In this document: positions 7,298 through 15,581 of the stretch, piece by piece
Layout of the letters: each line of letters begins with the position of its first letter
Numbering within the stretch: the stretch's first letter is position 1
Assembly (NCBI GenBank): GCA_013002885.1
Contig: JABDLS010000088.1
Span: 1 to 50,118 of the forward strand
DNA: 50,118 nt
Source: Gemmatimonadota bacterium
GTDB lineage: Bacteria; Gemmatimonadota; Gemmatimonadetes; Longimicrobiales; Gaopeijiaceae
Reading direction: 5' to 3'
Notes under the pieces: model-generated
Databases searched by the model: none
What the model saw: the letters and a program-made list of their open reading frames with translations, nothing else
What the model was told of the DNA's origin: nothing
Position numbers and translations under genes: made by a program

Positions 7298-9220
7298 CTA
7301 CGCCAGTGCCTTCCTCTCGATCTCGTCCACCACCGTCTCGATGAAGTCCGCCCGACCCATGACGTCCTGCTTCTTGCCCTGGCCGCGCTTCCGGACGGCG
7401 ACCGTACCGCCCTCCGCTTCCCGCTCGCCGACGACCCCCATGTAGGGGATCTTGAGCGTCTCGGCCTCGCGTATGCGGTAACCAAGCGTCTCCCTGGACT
7501 CGAGGGTTGCCCGCACGCCGGCCGCGACGAGATCGTCGACGAGTTCGGCGGCGCTGGCCTCCCAGTCCGCGCCGACGGGTAGGATCCTCACCTGCTCCGG
7601 CGCCAACCAAGTGGGGAACGCGCCGGCGTAGTGCTCGATGAGCCCGCCGATGAAGCGCTCCATGGAGCCGAGGAGCGTGCGGTGGATGACGACAGCTTTG
7701 TGGCGTTCGTTGTCCGAGCCCACGAATTCCAGCCCGAATCGCTCGGGCATCTGGAAGTCGAGCTGGTAGGTGCCCCCCTGCCATTTCCGGCCGATGGCGT
7801 CGACGACGTTGACGTCGATCTTCGGTCCGTAGAAGGCGCCCCCGCCCTCGTCCATGACGTACGGCATCCCGCGACGCTCCAGGACACCCCGCAGCGCCTC
7901 CGTGGCTTCGTCGTAGACGTCGGGATCGCCGATGGCCTTCTCCGGGCGCGTGGACAGGGCCAGCTCGTAGTCGTAGCCGAAGACCTCGAGGAGCATGTCG
8001 CCGTGATCCAGCAGACGATCGTACTCATCGGCGATCTGGTCGGGCCGCACGAAGATGTGGGCGTCGTCCTGCGTGAAGGCGCGCACCCTCAGCATTCCGT
8101 GGAGTGTACCGGACCGCTCGTACCGGTAGCAGGTGCCCAACTCTGCGAATCGCAGGGGAAGATCCCGATAGGACCTCGTCTGCGTCTTGTAGATCATGAA
8201 GTGGTGAGGGCAATTCATGGGCTTGAGGCGAAAACGTGTCCCCTCGTCGTCCATGGCCGGGAACATGTTCTCCTCGAAGACCTCCAGGTGTCCGCTGATG
8301 CGATAGAGCTCCTCGCTGGCCACCTGCGGCGAATACACCAGGTCGTAGTCGTGCTCGAGGAGGGACGCCTTGAGGAACTCCTCCACCGAGTGTCGGATGA
8401 TGCCGCCCCTGGGGTGCCAGAGGACGAAGCCCTGCCCGACCTCCTCCTGGATGGAGTAGAGGTCCAGCTCCTTGCCCAGCACCCGGTGGTCGCGCTTCTT
8501 CGCCTCCTCGAGACGGTCGAGATGCTCCTCCAGGTGGGGCTTCTTGTGAAACGCCGTACCGTAGATGCGCTGAAGCATCTGACGGCTTTCGTCGCCCCTC
8601 CAGTATGCCCCCGCTCCAGACAGCAGCTTGAAATGCTCGAGCCGTCCCGTGCTCGGCACGTGGGGCCCCCGGCAGAGATCGAGGAACGGTCCGTTCTCGT
8701 AGACGGTGATGACCTCGTCATCGTCGAACTCTTCGAGTCGCTCCAGCTTCAGCGGATCGTCGGCGAAGAGCTCACGGGCTTCGTCCTTCGTGACCCGCCG
8801 CCGCTCGAAGGGCTGATCGGCCGCCGCCACCTCTCCCATCTTCTTCTCGAAGGCCTCGAGGTCTTCCGGGGTGAAGGGCTCGTCGACGTCGAAGTCGTAG
8901 TAGAAACCGTCGTCGATGGCAGGACCGAAGCCGATTCCGGCGCCAGGGCGCAGCTCTCGGACGGCCGTCGCCAGGACGTGAGCGGCCGAGTGGCGCAGGA
9001 CGGCGAGAGACTCCTCGTCCTTGGCTGTGAGGATGCGGATGCCGGCATCATCGTCGATGGGATCCATGAGGCCCACCGTCTCTCCGTTCACCACGGCGGC
9101 GAGAGCGGCTTTGGCCAGCCCGGGGCCGATGGCGGCAGCGACGTCGCCCGCCGTAGATCCCTTGGGCATCTCGAGGACGTCGCCGTTGGGGAGCTCGATC
9201 TTGATCTGTTCGTCGGACAT
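7298..9220 (-). CDS. thrS: Threonyl-tRNA synthetase
   Basis: A 640-residue class II synthetase that charges tRNA-Thr. The N-terminal TGS domain (IELPNGDVLEMPKG) is followed by the editing domain with the HSAAH zinc-like motif near residue 75. The catalytic core contains MNCPHHFMIYKT, motif 2 (RYERSGTLHGMLRVRAFTQDD) and motif 3 (GSMERFIGGLIEHYAGAFP). A C-terminal anticodon-binding domain completes it. The ATG at 9220 gives the usual start MSDEQIKIEL; an upstream TTG nine codons earlier is less likely. No strong Shine-Dalgarno is visible. Expression is probably controlled by the Thr-rich leader peptide and terminator at 9282-9417. Confidence 0.97.
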   Translation of the reverse strand: MSDEQIKIELPNGDVLEMPKGSTAGDVAAAIGPGLAKAALAAVVNGETVGLMDPIDDDAGIRILTAKDEESLAVLRHSAAHVLATAVRELRPGAGIGFGPAIDDGFYYDFDVDEPFTPEDLEAFEKKMGEVAAADQPFERRRVTKDEARELFADDPLKLERLEEFDDDEVITVYENGPFLDLCRGPHVPSTGRLEHFKLLSGAGAYWRGDESRQMLQRIYGTAFHKKPHLEEHLDRLEEAKKRDHRVLGKELDLYSIQEEVGQGFVLWHPRGGIIRHSVEEFLKASLLEHDYDLVYSPQVASEELYRISGHLEVFEENMFPAMDDEGTRFRLKPMNCPHHFMIYKTQTRSYRDLPLRFAELGTCYRYERSGTLHGMLRVRAFTQDDAHIFVRPDQIADEYDRLLDHGDMLLEVFGYDYELALSTRPEKAIGDPDVYDEATEALRGVLERRGMPYVMDEGGGAFYGPKIDVNVVDAIGRKWQGGTYQLDFQMPERFGLEFVGSDNERHKAVVIHRTLLGSMERFIGGLIEHYAGAFPTWLAPEQVRILPVGADWEASAAELVDDLVAAGVRATLESRETLGYRIREAETLKIPYMGVVGEREAEGGTVAVRKRGQGKKQDVMGRADFIETVVDEIERKALA

Positions 9221-9281
9221 GTCTGAAATCGCGTGCTGTGGGTCCAAAGGTCAGGCGGCGGGCGGGCACCACAGGGGCATG

Positions 9282-9316
9282 AAAAAAGCGCGGCGCCCGT
9301 GGATCGGGGGCCGCGC
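9282..9316 (-). terminator. Intrinsic terminator of the thrS attenuator
   Basis: On the minus strand GCGCGGC pairs with GCCGCGC (7 bp), with additional inner C/G pairs, and is followed by six T residues. It lies 24 nt after the leader-peptide stop codon and 61 nt before thrS, so it would stop transcription before the gene unless the upstream strand is prevented from forming it. Confidence 0.9.
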
Positions 9317-9320
9317 CGGA

Positions 9321-9380
9321 GTGTCTGGCCGTTCCTGGGCTACCAGACGCGCGCGCCCCCCCGACCGGTAGTCCGGTCGG
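9321..9380 (-). promoter_or_regulatory. Competing hairpins of the thrS attenuator
   Basis: In the transcript an 8-bp hairpin (CCGACCGG, loop ACUA, CCGGUCGG; 9380-9361) overlaps the last two Thr codons. A second, 6-bp hairpin GUCUGG/CCAGAC (9348-9323) spans the stop codon. The G-rich strand after hairpin 1 (about 9364-9349, UCGGGGG then CGCGC) is complementary to the terminator left arm (GCGCG then CCCCCGA), giving 7 + 5 bp around a small internal loop. This is the layout of a ribosome-stalling antiterminator. Pairings were read by eye and not computed. Confidence 0.7.
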
Positions 9381-9417
9381 TGGTGGTGGTCGTCACGGTA
9401 GTGCTCCAGGCACCCAT
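9340..9417 (-). CDS. Threonine-rich leader peptide of thrS (attenuator)
   Basis: A 25-codon frame with ATG at 9417-9415, a GAGG 6 nt upstream, and stop TAG at 9342-9340. Nine of 25 codons are threonine, in the pattern WSTTVTTTTTDRTTG. Several different Thr codons are used (ACC, ACT, ACG). It ends 24 nt before a strong terminator that precedes thrS. In Enterobacteria thrL, a similar Thr/Ile-rich peptide, controls the threonine operon by ribosome stalling. Here the likely role is to let thrS be transcribed when charged tRNA-Thr is scarce. The peptide itself probably has no other function. Confidence 0.88.
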   Translation of the reverse strand: MGAWSTTVTTTTTDRTTGRGGARVW

Positions 9418-9450
9418 ACAGAGCCTCGGTGGTTCGATGGAAGCTGGCCA

Positions 9451-9479
9451 ACGATGGCGGGAAGGCCTGGCAGGGTCAA
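9451..9479 (-). promoter_or_regulatory. Candidate promoter for the thrS leader
   Basis: On the minus strand TTGACC (9479-9474) overlaps the last codons of the upstream gene and is followed by 17 bp and CATCGT (9456-9451). Transcription would start about 25-30 nt before the leader-peptide ATG, the short distance expected for an attenuator. Confidence 0.45.
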
Positions 9480-10084
9480 GCGTGCCTCTCACCAGGCTCA
9501 GGTGACGAAGGTGGACTGATCTCCTGTTCGGGGCCGTCGCTCCCGGCCAGGGCGAAGAAGCGGTCGCTGAAGGCTCGCAGCTCGCTCGAGGCACGGAACG
9601 CCGAGTGGGGGACGGGCAGAAACGCGTCGGAGCCGAAGTAGATCATGAACGAGCCGGGACCGTCCACCACTTTCTCGACGGCGTGCCAACGCGTGAGGCG
9701 TTGGTAGGCGTGGGTTTCGTCCATGATTCCTTCGTCGAGGAGGCTCACCCGATGGGTGCCGAACATCCCGTTGGTGATGCCGCCACGGGCGATGTCCGCG
9801 TACTGCTTCCGTTGTGCCCGTTCGAACAGCCGGGGCAGGAGCACCACCCCGATCGATCCTCCGAGGAGCCAAGCCAGCGTGAACATCGGGTATCCCGCCA
9901 GAAGGGCGAGGAGGCCCAAGATGACCGTGATGCCGCCGAGGGCGAGTTGGCCGTGGATCGTGGCCCTCTTCACCACCGGCGACTGTCGGTTGTGCTCAAC
10001 GGCGAGGTCGACCCACTCCTCGGGTGTCAGATCGAACTCGACGGGGACCGAATCGGCCTCGGTCACGCGGGACGCAGCGGACAC
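9476..10084 (-). CDS. YcxB-like membrane protein
   Basis: A 202-residue protein. It has a soluble N-terminal segment (VEFDLTPEEWVDLAVEHNRQS), a hydrophobic pair of helices around residues 48-82 (GGITVILGLLALLAGYPMFTLAWLLGG), and a C-terminal soluble domain with RLTRWHAVEKVVDGPGSFMIYFG and FLPVPHSAF. This arrangement resembles the YcxB-like family, whose function is unknown. The frame opens with GTG at 10084 but no strong Shine-Dalgarno was found, so the start is uncertain. It is followed closely by the thrS promoter. Family assignment rests on pattern recognition only. Confidence 0.75.
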   Translation of the reverse strand: MSAASRVTEADSVPVEFDLTPEEWVDLAVEHNRQSPVVKRATIHGQLALGGITVILGLLALLAGYPMFTLAWLLGGSIGVVLLPRLFERAQRKQYADIARGGITNGMFGTHRVSLLDEGIMDETHAYQRLTRWHAVEKVVDGPGSFMIYFGSDAFLPVPHSAFRASSELRAFSDRFFALAGSDGPEQEISPPSSPEPGERHA

Positions 10085-10111
10085 GGCTGCGGCGAGCCTA
10101 CCGGACGCACG

Positions 10112-11575
10112 TCAGCCTCCTTCGCTCACCGCGTCGAGGATATCCCCCACCACCTTGTTCAAGTAGGGCGCAAAGCTACCTGGGCTCGGCCCAAGACGGA
10201 CGATCACCATGTCGCGTGACGGAATGATGACCGTGTTCTGACCCATGAATCCAGCCGGCCAGTACGCGTCCGGCGGCATGCGGTCGTACGCCCCACCGGC
10301 GTTGAGCCAGAACAGCCCTCCGTAGCCGTCGGTGGGATGCGCAGGAGCGGGTGAGCTCACCAGATCGACCCACCCCTCGGGCAGGACGCGCTCCCCTTCC
10401 CACATCCCGTCGTCGAGGTGCAGGAGTCCGAAACGCGCCCAGTCTCGCGCCGACATGTAGTCGTAGCCGGTGAGGATGAAGTTGCCCCAGGCGTCCGTCT
10501 CCAACACCGCGTTCTTGATGCCGATGCGGTCGAAGAGCCCCGTCCAGGGGAAGGCGTGGTAGTCGTCGCCCCGGGCCTCCACGGTCTCCCGAACGATCTT
10601 GCCCAGCGTGAGGGGGTCGGAATTCAGGTACTCCCACCGAGCCCCCGGCTCGGCTTCGAGGGGGAAGCTGGTGGCGTGGCGGAAGACGTCGATGCCATCG
10701 AAGTAGATCCGGAAGTGGTGGTTCTCGGTGGTCAATGACTGCGGGTTGCCGAGGCCGTGGTTGTTGAAATCCAGCCCGCTGCTCATCCGCAGGAGGTCCA
10801 GGATGGTGATGGCGCTCCGGGGGTCGTCGGGGTCGCTCCACTCGGCCACCGGGGCCGGATCCTCCACGACCAGCTCCCCCTGCTCCGCCAACACGCCGAC
10901 GAGCGCCGCGGTGATGCTCTTGCCCTGAGACCACGACAAATGAGGCATGTCCCTGGGGATACCCGGCGCGTAGCGCTCGCCGATGATCCGCCCCTTGTAC
11001 ACGACCACCACCGCCCGGGTGTTCTGACCGTGCTCATGGTTGCCGATGGCGAAGTCCAGCGCAGCATCCAGCGCCTCCGCGTCTACTTCCGGCGGAAGCG
11101 CACCATCCGAGAGACGGTCCCCGGTCGGCCATCGCTCCCAATTGGCCAACGGCCAATCCCTGCCCACGTCGGAGGGAGTGAAGTAGACCTCGTCGGCCCC
11201 TCGCGGCAGAATCGCGCAGCCCTGGTCGCCGTTGTACTGCGCAATGCGGTCGGGCTGGCCTGGCGAAGAGAAGATCACGCGCTGGCGCTCCTCATCGACC
11301 TCGTACGTGAAGTCTTCGCCCCACGAGAAGTGGTCGAAGCGCCTCAGATCCGCTGCGGCGTGAAGCTCCGGGTCGCGCCCCTGCACCCAGATCCCCGAGC
11401 AGAGGATCTTGGCGTTCATCGCCATGGCGAACTCCGCGGGCTCCGCGTCGTCGGAGGGCCATTGGGCAACCGCGTCCAGCGGTGTCCACAGGGCGGTCAT
11501 GGTGGCCCCAGCGGCGAGCACGAGTGCCCGGGAGCCGCGGCTGAGGTCCGGTCGCCTTCTGATTCCCTCACTCAC
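10112..11575 (-). CDS. Secreted serine hydrolase (beta-lactamase/esterase family)
   Basis: A 487-residue protein of the serine beta-lactamase-like fold (class C/esterase/6-aminohexanoate-hydrolase group). The nucleophile motif SxxK is seen as SQGK in HLSWSQGKSITAALVG near residue 215. The second conserved Tyr motif is likely YMSARDWARFGLLHL. A basic, hydrophobic N-terminus ending DAVAQ looks like a signal peptide, so it acts outside the cytoplasm. The GTG at 11575 is chosen because GGAGGG lies 7 nt upstream; a longer frame to 11674 would overlap the neighbouring small gene. The substrate is unknown. It lies 20 bp after a small membrane protein gene in the same direction. Confidence 0.88.
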   Translation of the reverse strand: MSEGIRRRPDLSRGSRALVLAAGATMTALWTPLDAVAQWPSDDAEPAEFAMAMNAKILCSGIWVQGRDPELHAAADLRRFDHFSWGEDFTYEVDEERQRVIFSSPGQPDRIAQYNGDQGCAILPRGADEVYFTPSDVGRDWPLANWERWPTGDRLSDGALPPEVDAEALDAALDFAIGNHEHGQNTRAVVVVYKGRIIGERYAPGIPRDMPHLSWSQGKSITAALVGVLAEQGELVVEDPAPVAEWSDPDDPRSAITILDLLRMSSGLDFNNHGLGNPQSLTTENHHFRIYFDGIDVFRHATSFPLEAEPGARWEYLNSDPLTLGKIVRETVEARGDDYHAFPWTGLFDRIGIKNAVLETDAWGNFILTGYDYMSARDWARFGLLHLDDGMWEGERVLPEGWVDLVSSPAPAHPTDGYGGLFWLNAGGAYDRMPPDAYWPAGFMGQNTVIIPSRDMVIVRLGPSPGSFAPYLNKVVGDILDAVSEGG

Positions 11576-11594
11576 ATCACTACCCTCCACATGA

Positions 11595-11780
11595 CTACCC
11601 TCGCTTGAAAACCACCCACGCGCCCACGGGAAAGAGGACCAACCACCCGACGACCAGTCCCCGCCTGAGACCACCGGCGGGTACCACCCCGCCCAGGATC
11701 ACGACGACCAGGAACGCGACGGCACAGTATGCGATGAGCGGCTTCAGCTTCGCCGCGCTTACGAATTGGCTCTCGGGCAC
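11595..11780 (-). CDS. Small two-helix membrane protein
   Basis: A 61-residue protein with two hydrophobic stretches (LIAYCAVAFLVVVILGGVV and GLVVGWLVLFPVGAWVVF) joined by a short loop. It opens with GTG, with AGAAGGG about 8 nt upstream, and begins only 6 bp after the large BNR-repeat gene, so it is probably cotranscribed and translationally coupled. I do not recognise a family. Size, start signal and spacing support it as real. Confidence 0.6.
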   Translation of the reverse strand: MPESQFVSAAKLKPLIAYCAVAFLVVVILGGVVPAGGLRRGLVVGWLVLFPVGAWVVFKRG

Positions 11781-11786
11781 TCGCTA

Positions 11787-14700
11787 TCACCCTTCTCGAG
11801 ATGGCATGGTGACGGGATCCACCGATGGAATCACCGCATCGACGTAGACTCGAGCGAGCAGCGACGGAACCTCCGTGCGGATGACGCTGTTGATGTCGTC
11901 CACGACACCCGGAACCTGCTCCCATGAACGATCGATCCACCAGAGAGCGTCGGCGGTGGCCGGACCGCTGAAGCCTTCGATCTGACGCCAGGCCCCTGCC
12001 CCGTCGGAAACGTCGTCGAGCTCCTCGGCGAGGGCCTCGAGACGCTCGCGCATGGCCTCGATGTCGCTGAGGAGGGCCTCCACGCTCTCGCGGCCCGCCA
12101 GTACGGACTCCACTTCATCGAGTTGCTCGCCCATCTCGTCCAGTGCCTCCTCCGCCGCGTCCACCGCGCCCGACAGGCGATAGGACTGCATCATGGCGTC
12201 GTGCCGTACCATGAGCTCCCGGCGGTTCATGGAGACCCTCGGGTCCATCCGCACCTGCATCTCCTGCTGGACGATGTCGTCTCCCGTGGTCAACTCGACG
12301 ATGTAGACGCCTGGGAGCACCCGGGGACCAGGGTCCATGGGCTCGCCGTCGGGCCCGTCCTCGGTGAGGCGAAGGTCCCAGGTGACCTCGTTCAGGCCGA
12401 CGTCCGAGGAGGCCTCATCACTGACGCTCATCTCGTTGCCCGTGGCGTCGGTGATCCGCAGTGTCAGATCATCCGCGTCGGACGCGAGCCAGTAGCGGAT
12501 GATCGCGCCATACGACGGGTTCTCCGCCTCCCAGATGCCCGGCGTCCACCCCTGAGGCCGGTACGGATTGTAGGAGGTGGCCGTTCGGATCGGGAACAGA
12601 TACGCGTTGGACTGGACCACCGTCTCGTCCAGCTCTTCCAACGGGGTCACATCGTCGAGGATCCAGATCCCCCGCCCGTGCGTCCCCAGCACCAGGTCGT
12701 TTTCCCGGGGATGGATCTTGATGTCGTCCACCGGCACCGTGGGAAGGTTGCTCGCCATGCGCACCCAGCTCTGTCCCAGGTCCTTCAGGACGTAGACGCC
12801 GAGCTCGTTGCCGAGGAAGAGGAGGTTCGCCTCGTCGGGGTGCTGGGCCAGGGCGCTGACCGAGCTCATGGGGAGCCCGTTGGTGATCCGCGTCCAGTCC
12901 TCCCCGTGGTCGCGACTCACGAAGACGTGGGGAGCGAAGTCGTCGGTACGGTGGCCGTCGAACGCCACGAACACCGTACCCTCGTCGCCGTGGGACGCCA
13001 CGATCCGTGTGACGTACGTCCGGGCCGGCACGTCGTCGTCGAAGTTTCCGGTGACGTCCGTCCACGTCGCACCTCCGTCACGGGTCACATGGACGCGGCC
13101 ATCGTCGGACCCCGTGTAGAGGACGTCGGCGTTCAACGGCGATTCGGCGATCGCGGTGATGTTGCCGTAGGTGGACTGACCGTCGTTGCGCGACATCTGA
13201 GGGGCCGATCCCGGGACGCCCATGATCTGCAGCGTGTCACGGTCGATGCCGTACGTCAGGTCCCCGCTCACGGCTTCCCAGCTCTGCCCGAGGTCCGTGG
13301 ACTTGAAGAGCATGTTGGAACCGAAGTAGACCGTGCTCTCGTCGTGGCCCGAGATCATGGCCGGTGAGTCCCAGTTGAAGCGCAGGTCCGGCAACGTATC
13401 ACCGCTCTCGGGGCGGCCGATGGGACGGATCCGCGCCCGCTCCATCGTCTCGAGGTTCAGCCGCGTGAGGTTCCCGCCCTGGGACTCGGCGAGCATGATG
13501 TTCGGGTCCGTGGGGTGCATGACGGTGAAGAAGCCGTCACCACCATTCACGTTGTACCAGTCGCGGGTCCGGATACCCTGGTTCGACCAGGTGTCCGACG
13601 GGGCGCACCACGAGCCATTGTCCTGAAGCCCACCGCACACATGGTAGGGGTCGCGCATGTCCACGCCGATCTCGTAGAACTGGGAGATGGGCAGGTTGCG
13701 GAACTGGTACCAGTTGTCCGACCTGTCCCAGCTGATGGAGACGCCCCCGTCGCTGCCCAGGATCAGATGGTCGGAGTTGTCGGGATTGATCCAGAGGGCG
13801 TGGTGGTCCAGATGGACACCGTCCGCAGCGTCGTTCGTGAAGTTCCGGCCGCCGTCGGAAGTGCGGAAGAGGTCTGAACCCCCGAGGTACATCCGCTCGG
13901 GATCGTTCGGGTCGATTCGGATTTGCGAGTAGTACATCGGCCGGTTGTTCGTCGTCGAGCGGTGCTCCCACGTCTCCCCACGATCGGTGGAGCAGTAGAC
14001 GCCGTCCTCCTCGGATTCGTCGTCGGCCCCACTCGCGTCTGCTTGAACCAGGGCGCAAACGAGGTTGGAATCCCTCCGATAGATGTCGAGCCCGATTCGG
14101 CCCTTGTCACCTTCGGGGAGACCCTGGGTGAGCTCCGTCCAGTTCTCGCCTCCGTCCATCGTCCGGTAGATCCCGCTCCCCGGCCCGCCCCCATTGAACC
14201 CCCACGGCTTGCGCTGCCGCTGATACATGGCGACGAAGAGCGTCTGGGGATCAGCAGGGTCCATGGCGAGGTCGATGGCCCCGGTCACGTCGTCGACAAA
14301 GAGCATCTGCGTCCAGCTGCGCCCGCCGTCGGTGGTCTTGTAGACACCCCGCTCCGGGTTCGCCCCCCAAAGGTGTCCGACTGCCGCGACGTAGGCGACA
14401 TCCGGATCGCGAGGGTGGACCTGAATTCGCGAAATGTGGTGCGTGTTCTCCAGTCCCAGGTGGGTCCACGTCCGTCCGGCATCGGTGGACCGGTAGACAC
14501 CGTTGCCCCACGGAGAACTCTGCCGGTTCTGCGGTTCCCCCGTGCCCACCCAGACCACGTTGGGATTGGACGGAGCAACCGTCACGTCCCCTATGGAAGC
14601 CGTCTCTTCGTTCCGGAAGACCTCCTCGAAGGTGATCCCGGCGTTCGTGGTCTTCCATACGCCGGCGGTGGCCGTACCGACATAGAAGACCGCCGGGTCG

Positions 14701-14909
14701 GAATCGACGACGGCCAGGTCCGAGACACGGCCGCTCATGATGGTGGGCCCGATCTCCCTGAACTCGAGGGCGTTGGCTACGGCGGCGATCTGCTCCACCG
14801 ATTGGCCAGCCGCCTTATCGGCATAGATGGTGGTGGCGAGGATGAGCCCCGTGGTGAGCGCGGTGGCGGTCAGGAGGGAGGATCTTGCCGCGGGAAAGCC
14901 GGGTCGCAT
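11787..14909 (-). CDS. Large secreted BNR/sortilin-like beta-propeller protein
   Basis: A 1040-residue exported protein. The N-terminus (MRPGFPAARSSLLTATALTT and on to about residue 35) is a signal peptide. The body is a series of BNR/Asp-box repeats with SxDxGxTW-type motifs, such as RSTDAGRTWTHLG, KTTDGGRSWTQM, RTMDGGENWTELT, STDRGETWEHR and VSRDHGEDWTRI. This is typical of VPS10/sortilin-like double propellers annotated as glycosyl hydrolase or WD40/BNR proteins. The last 250 residues form a beta domain and a helical, possibly coiled-coil tail. Catalytic activity is not evident. Several relatives are usually present in Gemmatimonadota genomes. The ATG at 14909 has GAGG 5 nt upstream and directly opens the signal peptide. 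Confidence 0.9.
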   Translation of the reverse strand: MRPGFPAARSSLLTATALTTGLILATTIYADKAAGQSVEQIAAVANALEFREIGPTIMSGRVSDLAVVDSDPAVFYVGTATAGVWKTTNAGITFEEVFRNEETASIGDVTVAPSNPNVVWVGTGEPQNRQSSPWGNGVYRSTDAGRTWTHLGLENTHHISRIQVHPRDPDVAYVAAVGHLWGANPERGVYKTTDGGRSWTQMLFVDDVTGAIDLAMDPADPQTLFVAMYQRQRKPWGFNGGGPGSGIYRTMDGGENWTELTQGLPEGDKGRIGLDIYRRDSNLVCALVQADASGADDESEEDGVYCSTDRGETWEHRSTTNNRPMYYSQIRIDPNDPERMYLGGSDLFRTSDGGRNFTNDAADGVHLDHHALWINPDNSDHLILGSDGGVSISWDRSDNWYQFRNLPISQFYEIGVDMRDPYHVCGGLQDNGSWCAPSDTWSNQGIRTRDWYNVNGGDGFFTVMHPTDPNIMLAESQGGNLTRLNLETMERARIRPIGRPESGDTLPDLRFNWDSPAMISGHDESTVYFGSNMLFKSTDLGQSWEAVSGDLTYGIDRDTLQIMGVPGSAPQMSRNDGQSTYGNITAIAESPLNADVLYTGSDDGRVHVTRDGGATWTDVTGNFDDDVPARTYVTRIVASHGDEGTVFVAFDGHRTDDFAPHVFVSRDHGEDWTRITNGLPMSSVSALAQHPDEANLLFLGNELGVYVLKDLGQSWVRMASNLPTVPVDDIKIHPRENDLVLGTHGRGIWILDDVTPLEELDETVVQSNAYLFPIRTATSYNPYRPQGWTPGIWEAENPSYGAIIRYWLASDADDLTLRITDATGNEMSVSDEASSDVGLNEVTWDLRLTEDGPDGEPMDPGPRVLPGVYIVELTTGDDIVQQEMQVRMDPRVSMNRRELMVRHDAMMQSYRLSGAVDAAEEALDEMGEQLDEVESVLAGRESVEALLSDIEAMRERLEALAEELDDVSDGAGAWRQIEGFSGPATADALWWIDRSWEQVPGVVDDINSVIRTEVPSLLARVYVDAVIPSVDPVTMPSREG

Positions 14910-15023
14910 ACGAGCCTCGGTGCGTCGGTTGTTGTTCGGTTGCGTCGAAGGGCCGGTGGATCGGAGTGGTGTTCGCGTCTGCACCGACGGGTCATCCTAT
15001 TGGCAATATCGCCGCTGCGCACG

Positions 15024-15084
15024 GGGTCAGTGGGGTGACCCGTCCGAGCTCCCCGGTCTTGCCAGCCTCCGGTTCACCCGGAGG
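15024..15084. promoter_or_regulatory. Two dyad symmetries between divergent genes
   Basis: GGGTCA-6 nt-TGACCC (15024-15041) and CCTCCGG-5 nt-CCGGAGG (15066-15084) lie in the 246-bp gap between the BNR-protein gene and the ferredoxin gene. A further GGGTCA occurs near 14989. They could be operator sites for a regulator of the divergent pair or merely hairpins. No convincing promoter hexamers were found beside them. Confidence 0.3.
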
Positions 15085-15155
15085 TCTCCCCTTCGTTGGC
15101 GACGCGACCTCCCATTATCGTGAATAGGGCGACGAGAACTCTGAAAGGAACGGTC

Positions 15156-15581
15156 ATGTCCAAAGTGCGTGAATACGAATCCGAGAAGATCACCGTCCGC
15201 TTCGATGCCAAGCGATGCATCCATGCGGAACGGTGCGTCCACGGGCTTCCCCAGGTCTTCGATGCCAAAAGTCGACCGTGGATCCAGCCCGGCGGCGCCG
15301 CCGCGGAGCAGATCGCCGAGGTGATCCACCGGTGCCCCACGGGAGCACTCACATACGAACGAAAGGACGGCGGGCCGGCCGAGCCCGTGCCCGACGGGCC
15401 TCCCGAGATCCGCGTCGTCTCCGACGGACCGCTCTACGTCCGCGGCTCCATCGAGGTCGTCGACCACGAAGGCCGCGCCGTCGACACCGGACCCCGCGCC
15501 GCTCTGTGCCGGTGTGGCGCCTCGAAGAACAAACCGTTTTGTGACAACACCCATCTGGAGACCGGTTTCAGCGATGCCTGA
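15156..15581 (+). CDS. Ferredoxin-like (4Fe-4S) and CDGSH iron-sulfur fusion protein
   Basis: A 141-residue cytoplasmic iron-sulfur protein. Residues 1-70 resemble the divergent single-cluster ferredoxin domain, with Cys in KRCIHAERCVHG and in HRCPTGAL. Residues 75-141 hold a CDGSH-type domain with the ligand pattern CRCGASKNKPFCDNTH (three Cys and one His), which binds a labile 2Fe-2S cluster. The role is likely electron transfer or iron-sulfur handling; the partner is unknown. The ATG at 15156 has AAGGA 7 nt upstream, which excludes a longer frame starting at 15096. It overlaps the next gene by 8 bp. Confidence 0.92.
   Translation: MSKVREYESEKITVRFDAKRCIHAERCVHGLPQVFDAKSRPWIQPGGAAAEQIAEVIHRCPTGALTYERKDGGPAEPVPDGPPEIRVVSDGPLYVRGSIEVVDHEGRAVDTGPRAALCRCGASKNKPFCDNTHLETGFSDA

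Noticed and set aside
9340-9594. An 84-codon frame containing the Thr-rich stretch at its end
   Set aside because: Its first two thirds overlap the YcxB-like gene in another frame. The ATG at 9417 with its own Shine-Dalgarno gives the leader peptide alone.
10112-11674. Longer start for the serine hydrolase at 11674
   Set aside because: It would overlap the 61-residue membrane protein gene and lacks a Shine-Dalgarno; GTG at 11575 has one and opens the signal peptide.
12123-13367. Plus-strand open frame of 414 codons opposite the BNR-repeat gene
   Set aside because: Antisense shadow; the opposite strand encodes clear BNR repeats in this region.
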